Of a DNA stretch of 25,592 nucleotides, positions 14,271 to 21,566 are shown piece after piece (position 1 is the stretch's first letter; each line of letters begins with the position of its first letter). The notes under the pieces are model-generated. The model was not told the origin of the DNA. It worked only from the letters and a program-made list of their open reading frames with translations, and did no database searches. The translations under genes and the position numbers were made by a program. This stretch comes from DATFGK01 sp046712825 (GTDB lineage Bacteria; Actinomycetota; AC-67). The stretch is taken from contig JBKKCR010000106.1 in the NCBI GenBank assembly GCA_046712825.1, positions 1-25,592 on the forward strand, in the 5' to 3' direction.

Positions 14271-15040
14271 GCGGATTTGACCTGCCAGGCGGCGAGGACG
14301 TCGCCGAGCAGACCCGCGTCTCCGTCGACGCTCGAGCGGTCGAGCGCCTCGGCGACCGTCAGGCGTCCTGTGGTCGCCTGAACGAGCGTCTCGGGGTCGG
14401 TCTTCCAGGTCGCGGCGCCGGGCGCATCCGGCCGCCCGATGTCCCACGCGCCGTCGCGATCCCCAAGTGTCCACGACCCCACTCCGGTGACTTCGACCCG
14501 GATCCACGCGTCGGGCTTGACCTGGGCCGCCGCGAGCGCGTGCGGGGCGCCCCGAACGCAATACTCGACGATGAATGGAACCCGATCGCCCCACAGAGAT
14601 GGCGCGCTGAGCGCGGCGCCGACATCGTAGGAGTGGAGCGCGAGGTCGAAGAAGTGCAGCCGCAGTACGTCCCGCAGCAGGAGCGGTCGATCGAACACGC
14701 TGACGTCGCGATTCCACGAGTCCTCGGATCTTGAATCGATCACCCGCTGCGTCGCGGAGCCGTGATGCCACAAGGAGAACCGAAGGGTCTCCCCGTCGGC
14801 CCGGGCCCAGCGCTCGACGCCCGCCTGCGGGTCCGCGTCCTCGCGGGTAAGCGCCTTCAGCTCGCCGCGGTAGACCCGCCCGAAGAGCAGCTCTCCCTCG
14901 ACGAGGTGCGCGACGACGTCGTGCACCGGCCATCCACGGCAGCCCGTCGGATGCGTCCAATCCTCGGTCGGAAGGTTCGACAACAGTCCGAGCAGCTCTG
15001 CTCGCTGATCGTTGGCAAGCGCCACGAACCCTTCCGACAC
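14267..15040 (-). CDS. Maleylpyruvate isomerase/mycothiol-dependent (TIGR03083) family protein
   Basis: This 257-aa protein has an N-terminal DinB-like four-helix domain of the MDMPI family, with CRGWPVHDVVAHLVEGE at 34-50, and a second metal-site motif around LHFFDLALHSYDV (128-140). Candidate metal ligands are H45, H136 and D139. The C-terminal part (about 160-257) is the smaller MDMPI C-domain with a strand-rich core. Family members use metal, and several use mycothiol, the actinobacterial thiol, as cofactor; the substrate here is unknown. The start is GTG 15040, because a -10 box TACACT (15053-15048) lies 7 nt upstream and no Shine-Dalgarno sequence exists. The longer upstream frame runs through the neighbouring lipoprotein gene. 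It converges with the YgjP-type gene. Confidence 0.85.
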   Translation of the reverse strand: MSEGFVALANDQRAELLGLLSNLPTEDWTHPTGCRGWPVHDVVAHLVEGELLFGRVYRGELKALTREDADPQAGVERWARADGETLRFSLWHHGSATQRVIDSRSEDSWNRDVSVFDRPLLLRDVLRLHFFDLALHSYDVGAALSAPSLWGDRVPFIVEYCVRGAPHALAAAQVKPDAWIRVEVTGVGSWTLGDRDGAWDIGRPDAPGAATWKTDPETLVQATTGRLTVAEALDRSSVDGDAGLLGDVLAAWQVKSA

Positions 15041-15047
15041 GGCGCCG

Positions 15048-15064
15048 AGTGTACGCGTTATCGT
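15048..15064. promoter_or_regulatory. Back-to-back -10 boxes in a 30-bp divergent gap
   Basis: TACACT (15053-15048, minus) is 7 nt from GTG 15040 and TATCGT (15059-15064, plus) is 6 nt from GTG 15071. Both start codons would be the first transcribed bases. No -35 boxes are evident. The two promoters must overlap physically. Confidence 0.5.
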
Positions 15065-15070
15065 GCTCGG

Positions 15071-15574
15071 GTGAGGATCGCACACCGCATCGCGCCGGCC
15101 ATTGTGCTCCTGCTTTGCCTCGGGGCGTGCGACGGCGGCGGGACGAAGAGCGCCGCCGGAACCTTCGACGTCGGCTCGCCCAAGGGCGGGGCCGCGCCGT
15201 TGCCGGGAGCGACCGTCGCGGCCGGCAAGCTCAAGCCGCCGGCACCGGCCCGTATGTTCGCCGGGACCAGCTCCGTCGTCGGCCAGCTGACCCGCTATTG
15301 CAAGTCGACGTGCGTGGTGTCCGACCCGGAGGCACCGACCTACCTCAAGGTGCCGTCCGGTGCGTTCGTCCTCTTCACGCTCGGGGAGATCCCTCAGGCG
15401 GCGGTGGCCGAGGTCCGTGTGCGGTCGAATGAGAAACCGGGAACCGTCACGCTCAGCCCGAGCACGACCATGGTGTTCGACTACGGCTTGGGCGAAGGCA
15501 AGTACCTGGTGGACCTCTACGTCCGATGGAAAGCGTCCGAGGCGCGCTGGCGGTTCGGGCTGAACGTTACGTAG
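15071..15574 (+). CDS. Putative lipoprotein
   Basis: This 167-aa protein has a lipoprotein signal: a basic start, a hydrophobic run IVLLLCL and the lipobox L-G-A-C20. A low-complexity Gly/Ala/Pro linker follows (about 21-60), and then a compact, strand-rich domain with two cysteines (C-KST-C) that could form a disulfide. I recognise no family. The start is GTG 15071, supported by the -10 box 6 nt upstream and by the signal peptide starting right there. Its 3' end overlaps the convergent zincin_2 gene by 8 bp. Confidence 0.75.
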   Translation: MRIAHRIAPAIVLLLCLGACDGGGTKSAAGTFDVGSPKGGAAPLPGATVAAGKLKPPAPARMFAGTSSVVGQLTRYCKSTCVVSDPEAPTYLKVPSGAFVLFTLGEIPQAAVAEVRVRSNEKPGTVTLSPSTTMVFDYGLGEGKYLVDLYVRWKASEARWRFGLNVT

Positions 15575-16733
15575 CCACCCGCGAGAGCCAGGCGCTCGGG
15601 TCGGCGAGCTCGTCGACGCTGGGTAGGGCACGGGAGTCCTCCCAGACCCGTGAGAGCGCAGGCCAGCCTCCCGCGTCGAGTACTGCGCGGCAGAACGCGT
15701 CGGCCGTCCGAAGCGTCTCTACTGGAAGATCGACGCCGATGAACCGCTGGAACATGCGGTCGCCGGGCCCGGAGTCTGCGCGCCGGCGCGCCATCGCCTC
15801 GGAGATCTTCGGACCCGAGGCGAGACGCGAGGCCGCCGTATCGACGGCGCGCTCCGCGTACGCCTCGAGCACCGCCAGGAAGCGCTGAAGCCGGGCGAGG
15901 GCCTCGGCTGCAGCCGGGGTGTCGATGAGGCCGAAGAATCCTTCTTGCTCCATGGCTTCGCGGAGATGCTCAGGGCTTTGAAGGTCGAGGGATTGCAGAC
16001 GGTCCATCGCCCCTGTTAGGTCGACCTGCAGCGCCGCGACGTAGTTGTGGAACAAGGCGAAGAAGTGCGTCGAGACATCGGGGGTCGCCTCGAAAAGGCT
16101 GCGATGAGCCGCCTGGTGCAGCGCGACCCACAAGCGGGTTTCGCGGCGGTCGAGCCCGTAGGAGTCGGCGAACGCGTCGATCGTCGGGACGACGATGTCG
16201 ATGGCGCCCTCCTCGGTCACCGGCATCGGCACGTCGTATGTGCCCATCACGCTTCCCCCCAGCGTGCCGAGCACGACGCCGGCTTGGATGCCCATGAACA
16301 CCGGCGCCATCTGCGCCATGACGGGTCCGAGCATCGCGGCCTCGCCTCCGGAGGCGAGCCCTCCTGATTGGTCGCGAACCGAAGCGACGACCTTCGCGGC
16401 AAGGGGGTCGACGATCTCGCTCAAGGCAGTCGCTCGCTCGGCCCAGCGTGCCGGGGTCGTGGCGCGGACGACCGCAACCTTCGCCGGGGTCGCGAGGCCG
16501 GGTCCTTCGGCGAGCCACATCTCGGCCAGGCGGAACGCTTCGGTGATCTCGTCGGAGTCAGCCTTCGGAACCTCGTGCACGGTTTCCTCGCCGGCCGCGA
16601 GGGCGACCGCGATCTGCCGCGCGAGATCCCAGTTCACCGGCCCGCCGCTCCACGAAAGAACCTTGGCGAGCTCTGCGAACAGCGGGATGCGACCCAGGAG
16701 GTCTGGGGGTAGCTCGAACGGTTCGTCCGGCAT
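15567..16733 (-). CDS. Zincin_2 (DUF2342) family protein with HQxxH motif
   Basis: This 388-aa protein matches the actinobacterial zincin_2 family, whose members are annotated as putative zinc metalloproteases or F420-biosynthesis-associated hydrolases. It has the long N-terminal helical region (VNWDLARQIA at 33-42), a Gly-rich central part (MGIQAGVVLGTLGG) and the family metal-site region. At the metal site the sequence reads W-V-A-L-H206-Q-A-A-H210-R instead of HExxH: the codon for the catalytic glutamate is CAG. That suggests loss of peptidase activity or a different mechanism. A -10 box TACGAT (16747-16742) lies 8 nt before ATG 16733, with no Shine-Dalgarno sequence. It is divergent from the epimerase remnant and converges on the lipoprotein gene. 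Confidence 0.85.
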   Translation of the reverse strand: MPDEPFELPPDLLGRIPLFAELAKVLSWSGGPVNWDLARQIAVALAAGEETVHEVPKADSDEITEAFRLAEMWLAEGPGLATPAKVAVVRATTPARWAERATALSEIVDPLAAKVVASVRDQSGGLASGGEAAMLGPVMAQMAPVFMGIQAGVVLGTLGGSVMGTYDVPMPVTEEGAIDIVVPTIDAFADSYGLDRRETRLWVALHQAAHRSLFEATPDVSTHFFALFHNYVAALQVDLTGAMDRLQSLDLQSPEHLREAMEQEGFFGLIDTPAAAEALARLQRFLAVLEAYAERAVDTAASRLASGPKISEAMARRRADSGPGDRMFQRFIGVDLPVETLRTADAFCRAVLDAGGWPALSRVWEDSRALPSVDELADPSAWLSRVAT

Positions 16734-16741
16734 CGGTGTGC

Positions 16742-16779
16742 ATCGTAGCGCCGGTGCGGCGTCGGCACCGCGCTACTAT
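16742..16779. promoter_or_regulatory. Divergent -10 boxes for zincin_2 gene and epimerase remnant
   Basis: TACGAT (16747-16742, minus) is 8 nt from ATG 16733 and TACTAT (16774-16779, plus) is 6 nt from ATG 16786. The promoter of the damaged epimerase gene is therefore still present. Confidence 0.45.
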
Positions 16780-16785
16780 TGCCCG

Positions 16786-17181
16786 ATGGCGGTGGGCTCC
16801 GGGAACGCGCATGTCGTCGCGATCACTGGGGTATCCGGCTACCTCGGTCGCCGCTTGCTCGCCCTCCTCGACGCCGATCCCGCCGTCGAGCGCGTCGTCG
16901 GCATCGACATCGCCAAGCCGCAACAGCGGGAAGAAGCGCGTCGAGCTGCCCGAGGCGGTCGCGTTCTCCCTCGCCGAGCGGCTCTGGAAGCTTGGGATCA
17001 GCCAGGCGCCGCCCGGGGAGCTCCATTTCGTCATGCATCCCTGCAGACCCATCGGCCGTGGGTCGCCGTCGGGCGCGCGCGGATGCGCAAGTACGATCTC
17101 GCGAAAGGCGCGGCGGCGACGCTGGGCGTCGTCGGAGCGATGGCACTTGTGAGAAGGTCTCGGAAGAAGGGATCCGACTAG
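16786..17181 (+). pseudogene. NAD-dependent epimerase/dehydratase remnant with internal deletions
   Basis: Three pieces of one short-chain epimerase remain. Piece 1 (about 16786-16920) encodes the Rossmann start with the NAD motif TGVSGYLG and a following VVGIDIA strand. Piece 2 (about 16922-17040) is in the next frame and encodes a C-terminal segment including AFSLAERLWKLGISQAPPGE and LHFVMHP. Piece 3 (about 17070-17181) is back in the first frame and encodes the basic tail RMRKYDLAKGAAATLG and the end of the protein. Some 200 residues of the middle are missing between pieces 1 and 2, and a shorter stretch between 2 and 3. The first frame happens to stay open throughout, giving a hybrid reading of 131 aa. 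An assembly error is possible. The stop shares CTAG (17178-17181) with the siroheme decarboxylase gene. Confidence 0.75.
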
Positions 17182-18248
17182 CTCGGAGAGCCGTTCCCGC
17201 TGGAGCTTCCGGCGAGGTGCCTCCGTTCCCACTCGAAGAACGCCGGCTCGTAGTAGCGCACGCGGACCTTCTTGTACTCCTTGGTCGAGTACAGCATCGC
17301 GTGCTCCGTCACACCGGTGTCCCGTGCGATGGCGTCGGCGGACTCCTCGCAATCCTCCTTGGTGCGGCCGTGGAGCATCCCGAAGACGTTGTACGGCCAG
17401 TCGGGGTAGGTGGGGCGCTGGTAGCAGTGCGAGACGGCGGCGAAGCCGGCCATGGCGGTACCGACCTCTTCGATCCGCTCCTCGGGCACCTTCCAGACGC
17501 TCATCGCGTTGGCGACGAATCCGGCCTGGCGGTGATGCAGCACCGCGGCGAACCGGCGCATGCGGCCCTCGGCAACGAAGCGGTGGGCGGAATCCAGGAC
17601 GTCCTGCTCGGTGATCCCTATCCGAGAGGCCATGCCGGCGAACGGCTCCCGTTCGAGTGCGATGTCCTCCTGCAGCTCGCGCAGGATCGCGATCTCACCG
17701 TCGTCCAGCGGCTCGCCTGCCTTCGGCGAGTGACGGTAGGCGGGGATCGTCGTACGAGCGTCGGCAGCGCGCTTTCCCGTCATGTCCAGATCGACTCCGA
17801 TCTTAAACATCCGGATCGTGTGCATCAGCCTGGTCGCTTCGCCGCCTGAGATGTCGTGCACCGCCTGAACGTGATCCTCGAGCGAGGACGTCGGCGGGAC
17901 GGCGATCGTCCACCAGATGTTGAACTCGTGGTCGCGGCGGTAGTTGTGGGAGACGCCGGGGTGGTCGTTGATCACGTGCGCGACCTCGTCGACCTTGTCG
18001 TCTGGGGCTCGCGTCGCGACGAGCGAGGACTTGTATCCAAGCGCTCTCGTATCGAAGATCGCCGAGATCTGCCGGATGATCCGCGCGCTCTTGAGGGACG
18101 CGAGGCGCTCGATCACCTCGGATTCGCCGATGCCGAGCTTGTCCGCGAGCGCATTGAACGGCCGCGACTCGACCGGGAAGTTCACCTGGATGAGGTTCAG
18201 GAGCTCCTGGTCGGTGTCGTCGAGCGGGTGCGTGCGTACGCCTGGCAT
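17178..18248 (-). CDS. Siroheme decarboxylase, fused AhbA-AhbB type (Lrp/AsnC fold)
   Basis: This 356-aa protein is made of two tandem AsnC/Lrp-like modules. Siroheme decarboxylases remove two acetate carboxyl groups from siroheme to give 12,18-didecarboxysiroheme, in the alternative heme or heme d1 pathway. Module 1 (about 8-165) has LLNLIQ-type helix-turn-helix remains, RQISAIFDTRALGY (59-72) and the active-site stretch SHNYRRDHEFNIWW (100-113). Module 2 (about 180-335) has RRFAAVLHHRQAGFVANAM (231-249) and SHCYQRPTYPDWPYNVFGM (273-291). The two active-site histidine/tyrosine stretches match the AhbA and AhbB signatures. The two subunits are usually separate proteins, so this is a fusion. 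A -10 box TACGAT (18263-18258) lies 9 nt before ATG 18248. No other heme gene is in the window. Confidence 0.9.
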   Translation of the reverse strand: MPGVRTHPLDDTDQELLNLIQVNFPVESRPFNALADKLGIGESEVIERLASLKSARIIRQISAIFDTRALGYKSSLVATRAPDDKVDEVAHVINDHPGVSHNYRRDHEFNIWWTIAVPPTSSLEDHVQAVHDISGGEATRLMHTIRMFKIGVDLDMTGKRAADARTTIPAYRHSPKAGEPLDDGEIAILRELQEDIALEREPFAGMASRIGITEQDVLDSAHRFVAEGRMRRFAAVLHHRQAGFVANAMSVWKVPEERIEEVGTAMAGFAAVSHCYQRPTYPDWPYNVFGMLHGRTKEDCEESADAIARDTGVTEHAMLYSTKEYKKVRVRYYEPAFFEWERRHLAGSSSGNGSPS

Positions 18249-18257
18249 CGCCGACGA

Positions 18258-18288
18258 ATCGTAGCAGAGCCAGTTACGCGCCTATACT
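18258..18288. promoter_or_regulatory. Divergent -10 boxes for siroheme decarboxylase and mreB
   Basis: TACGAT (18263-18258, minus) lies 9 nt from ATG 18248. TATACT (18283-18288, plus) predicts a start near 18295 and a 26-nt leader for mreB, which does carry a Shine-Dalgarno sequence. Confidence 0.45.
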
Positions 18289-18320
18289 GCCGCGTCCGCA
18301 CGAACGCACGAAGGTTCCCC

Positions 18321-19340
18321 ATGTCGCGCGACCTGGCCGTCGATCTCGGCTCCGCTAATACGCTCGTGTTCATACGCGGGCGCGGGATCGTGTTGCGTGA
18401 GCCGACCCTTATCGCACTCAACGAACGAACCGGCGAGGTGCTGGCGATGGGGGAAGAGGCCTGGCAGGCTGCCGGCAAAGGCTCGGAGCCGGTGGTCACG
18501 TTCCAGCCGCTTCGGCGTGGCGCGGTCAGCGACTTCGCCTTGACGGAGCGGCTGCTGCATCTCGTGCTCCGCAAGGTCGGCGCGAGCCGCTTGATCAAGC
18601 CGCGCGTGCTCGTCTGCGTTCCGTCGAACGTGACGATGGTAGAGCGACGCGCCCTCGAAGAGGCGACGCTGCAAGCAGGCGCCCGGCAGGTCTGGCTGAT
18701 CGAGGAGCCGATCGCCGCCGCGATCGGTGCCGGTCTCCCGATCGACGAGCCTACGGGGACCTTCATCGTGGACGTCGGGGGCGGCACGACCGAGGTGGCC
18801 GTCATCTCTATGGGTGGCCTGGTGTCCCGCGTTACTTGCAAGGTCGGCGGCTTCGACCTCGACGACGAGATCACCCGATTCATGCGCACGGAGTACGGCA
18901 TGGCCGTCGGCGAGCGGACGGCCGAGCACCTCAAGATGGCGATCGGATCGGCCTCGCCATTGGACGAGGAGGGAAAGGCGGAGGTCCGCGGGCGCGAGAT
19001 CGATTCCGGCGCACCGAAGACGGTTATCGTCTCCAGCGAGGAGATCCGACGGGCGCTGGGCAACCCGACGCGGGTCATCGTCGAAGCGGTCCGGGCGACG
19101 CTCGCAGAGACCCCGCCGGAGCTTGCCCACGACGTGCTCGATCAGGGGATCTATCTGACCGGCGGCGGAGCGCTTCTGCGAGGGCTCGACCGCCGGCTCT
19201 CGGCCGAGACCGGCATTCCCGTCCACCTGGCTCCGGCCCCGCTCGATACCGTCTGTCTCGGCGCTGCTCAGGCGCTAGAGGAGATCGAGCGGATGCGCGG
19301 CCGGGGACTTGTTCAGGAGCCAGAAGGGGCGTTCCGGTAG
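18321..19340 (+). CDS. mreB: Rod-shape-determining protein MreB
   Basis: This 339-aa bacterial actin homologue polymerises under the membrane and guides lateral wall synthesis. Phosphate-1 motif DLAVDLGSANTLVF is at 4-17, phosphate-2 motif DVGGGTTEVAVIS at about 151-163 and the adenosine motif LTGGGALLRGL at about 279-289. Full family length. ATG 18321 follows AAGG (18311-18314) with a 6-nt spacer. Unusually, mreC, mreD and rodA do not follow; a subtilase gene comes next on the same strand 61 bp on. The long in-frame extension upstream of the ATG is antisense to the siroheme decarboxylase gene and was rejected. Confidence 0.93.
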   Translation: MSRDLAVDLGSANTLVFIRGRGIVLREPTLIALNERTGEVLAMGEEAWQAAGKGSEPVVTFQPLRRGAVSDFALTERLLHLVLRKVGASRLIKPRVLVCVPSNVTMVERRALEEATLQAGARQVWLIEEPIAAAIGAGLPIDEPTGTFIVDVGGGTTEVAVISMGGLVSRVTCKVGGFDLDDEITRFMRTEYGMAVGERTAEHLKMAIGSASPLDEEGKAEVRGREIDSGAPKTVIVSSEEIRRALGNPTRVIVEAVRATLAETPPELAHDVLDQGIYLTGGGALLRGLDRRLSAETGIPVHLAPAPLDTVCLGAAQALEEIERMRGRGLVQEPEGAFR

Positions 19341-19401
19341 AGACGGACGCTGGGGGAAAGACCGGTACCGTCTTGTCCCCGGGCTCGTTAGTCTGGTGAA
19401 G

Positions 19402-20694
19402 ATGCGGCGGTTGATCGCTTTCATGCTGGGCGGCTTGGTTCTCCTCGCGGGGACCGCCCCTTCCGCTTGGGCCGCTCCGAACGACCCCGGATGGGCCCAG
19501 CAGTGGAACCTTGCCAAGATCCGGGCCGATAAGGCCTGGGCGACCTCGAAGGGCTCAGGCGTGGTCGTGGCGATCGTCGATACCGGCGTCGACCTCGCGC
19601 ACCCCGACCTTCAGGGCCGGCTCGTGGGCGGCGTCGATCTCGTCGACGGCGGGTCTCCCCAGGACGATAACGGTCATGGGACACACATGGCCGGCATCGT
19701 CGCGGCGAGGACCGGCAACGGTGAAGGGGTGGCGTCCGTCGCGCCCTCGGCGAAGATCATGCCCGTAAAGGTCCTGAAATCCGACGGCGTGGGAGATCCC
19801 GAGGTCGTCGCTGATGGGATCCGATGGGCCGTCAGTCATGGCGCCGACGTCATCAATCTTTCCCTCGCGGAGACGTCGTCCGGCGGGATCAAGCTTCCGA
19901 TCGATTTCTTCTCCAACTCCGAGCTCGACGACGCGATCCGAGATGCCGCCGGCGCGGGACGCTTCGTAGCCATCGCCGCGGGCAACGAATTCTCGTCGGC
20001 AGGCGGGGCAGGTCAGACCTCCTACGACGCGCAGGTCTCCGGTGTGCTCGTGGTTGGTGCGAGCACCTCGGGAGACAAGCGGGCGGCGTACTCCAACTAC
20101 GGCCAAGGGCTCGACGTCCTCGCACCCGGCGGAGGAAGCTCGACCAACGCCGCGGCCGAGGCGTGTTCGCCGAACGAGCCGGTCATCAGCACCTGGTGGA
20201 AGGGAAGCTCGCAATACGGTGCGGGTTGCGGCACGTCCATGGCGGTCGCACATGTGGCGGGTATCGCGGCGTTGCTGAAGGCTCGGGGGTACACCGCGGC
20301 CGGTGCGGCCCAGCGGATCATCTCGACCGCGAAAGATCTCGGCTCCAACGGGTGGGATTCGCAGACGGGCTACGGTCGCGTCGACGCGCTGTCGGCCGTC
20401 GGCGCGTCGTCCGGTCCGGCTCCGGCACCGGCGCCCAAGCCGCCTGCGAAGAAGAGCACCTCGAAGAAGAAGGCGGCGGCTGCAGCCTCTCCGACCTCGG
20501 TGCCGTCGGTGAAGGACACCAAGATCACGCCACCGGCACCATCGTCGTCACCGACGGGACTCTTGCTCGCCGCGATCGACGCGCCCGCCCTGCCGCTTGC
20601 GCCGCGGCGGACGCTGGTCATGATCGCAACAGCCCTCGCGCTTCTGGTCGGAGTCTCGCACCCGCTCGTGCGCGTCACGCTTGGCCGGCGATAA
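19402..20694 (+). CDS. Subtilisin-family (S8) serine protease, membrane-anchored
   Basis: This 430-aa exported protease has a signal peptide (1-24, ending SAWA). The catalytic triad is D60 (VVVAIVDTGVD), H92 (NGHGTHMAG) and S279 (GTSMAVAHVAG); the oxyanion asparagine is N195 (IAAGNE). There is no large propeptide: the mature enzyme starts right after the signal, with WAQQWNL as in thermitase/mycosin-like subtilases. After the catalytic domain come an Ala/Pro/Lys/Ser-rich linker (about 338-385) and a C-terminal membrane span (404-425). C255 and C276 could form a disulfide. The mycosin-like layout is noted, but no type VII secretion gene is nearby. ATG 19402 is supported by the -10 box TAGTCT (19389-19394) 7 nt upstream; an in-frame GTG lies at 19396. 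Confidence 0.9.
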   Translation: MRRLIAFMLGGLVLLAGTAPSAWAAPNDPGWAQQWNLAKIRADKAWATSKGSGVVVAIVDTGVDLAHPDLQGRLVGGVDLVDGGSPQDDNGHGTHMAGIVAARTGNGEGVASVAPSAKIMPVKVLKSDGVGDPEVVADGIRWAVSHGADVINLSLAETSSGGIKLPIDFFSNSELDDAIRDAAGAGRFVAIAAGNEFSSAGGAGQTSYDAQVSGVLVVGASTSGDKRAAYSNYGQGLDVLAPGGGSSTNAAAEACSPNEPVISTWWKGSSQYGAGCGTSMAVAHVAGIAALLKARGYTAAGAAQRIISTAKDLGSNGWDSQTGYGRVDALSAVGASSGPAPAPAPKPPAKKSTSKKKAAAAASPTSVPSVKDTKITPPAPSSSPTGLLLAAIDAPALPLAPRRTLVMIATALALLVGVSHPLVRVTLGRR

Positions 20695-20706
20695 CGCCGC
20701 GCGGGC

Positions 20707-21054
20707 TCAACCGCCGATCTGCTGGAACATCTCGACAAGCGCCCGCACCACCACGATCAAACCGACGGCGCCGACGACGGCCAGGGTAGTGATCCCGGCG
20801 ATCAGTCGTAGCGCACGGTGTGGAGCAGGCTTCCGTGGCTCGGGAAGGCCGGGCTCGCCGGTGAGGATGCGGGGACGGCCGCTCGGTGCGACAACGGGTT
20901 GCGTCGAAGCCTTGGGGCGGTCGGCCGGGGACAGATGCTTCGGGGTCGAGGTCTCGGCGGCCCTGTCGGTACGTCCGGACCTCAGCACGACGATCGCGGT
21001 GAGGATCATGACGCCGCCGCTGATCGCGAGCTTGATGGCGTCGGACTCGATCAT
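20707..21054 (-). CDS. Small two-span membrane protein
   Basis: This 115-aa protein has one hydrophobic helix near 6-24 and a second near 82-106, separated by a basic, Pro-rich, presumably cytoplasmic loop. I recognise no family. ATG 21054 has GGTG 8 nt upstream. It follows the 110-aa gene on the same strand (54 bp gap), and its stop lies 12 bp from the stop of the convergent subtilase gene. Confidence 0.65.
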   Translation of the reverse strand: MIESDAIKLAISGGVMILTAIVVLRSGRTDRAAETSTPKHLSPADRPKASTQPVVAPSGRPRILTGEPGLPEPRKPAPHRALRLIAGITTLAVVGAVGLIVVVRALVEMFQQIGG

Positions 21055-21108
21055 CGCACCGCACCTAGGCAGTCGGAACCAAGAGGCCTGTGCTCGGGGG
21101 TGTTGACG

Positions 21109-21441
21109 TCACGAGGACGGAATGACCTCGTACACCGTCTGGAACCGATAGGCACCGGACGTACGAACCCGGGCGTTCGGGAGAGTCTCTTCGATCCGAT
21201 CGGGCAGCTCTCCGTGGAAAGCCGTCTCAGCTGTCGGGAACTTCTTCTTCGCGCTACGGGTGAAACGCTGAAACTCCTCTTCGTCGCGGAGCGCGTCTTC
21301 CGGGACATCATCGAGCAGCGGTGCGTACGACCGATCGGGCGTGATGTAACTGATCATCCCAACCTTGCCGATCGCAGCGAGGGTGTTTTTCAGGGCCGCA
21401 GTGAAGTCCGCCGGCTCTATCTGATGGAGCAGATTATCCAC
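21109..21441 (-). CDS. Hypothetical protein, 110 aa
   Basis: This soluble, mixed helix/strand protein is rich in acidic residues and has no signal peptide or membrane span. I recognise no family. The start is GTG 21441, with CGGGGA a few nt upstream. A -10 box TAATAT (21484-21479) predicts a start near 21472. The frame stays open further upstream to a stop near the PDZ-Lon start codon but has no usual start codon there, so the extension was not used. It is divergent from the PDZ-Lon gene and probably cotranscribed with the membrane protein downstream. Confidence 0.6.
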   Translation of the reverse strand: MDNLLHQIEPADFTAALKNTLAAIGKVGMISYITPDRSYAPLLDDVPEDALRDEEEFQRFTRSAKKKFPTAETAFHGELPDRIEETLPNARVRTSGAYRFQTVYEVIPSS

Positions 21442-21566
21442 GTGGTCCCCGCTAGTGAGATCGCCGCGCTTCAGGTCGATATTAATCCGACCGGAGGTTC
21501 CCCGGAGCGGAACGGGGTTCAGGCTGGTCTCAGGGTGCTCGGGTAGGATTCCGCCCCGTTACCCTC

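Noticed and set aside
19402..20694. Mycosin of a type VII secretion system
   Set aside because: The layout is similar, but no EccB, EccC, EccD, EccE, PE/PPE or WXG100 gene is nearby; a general membrane subtilase is the safer call.
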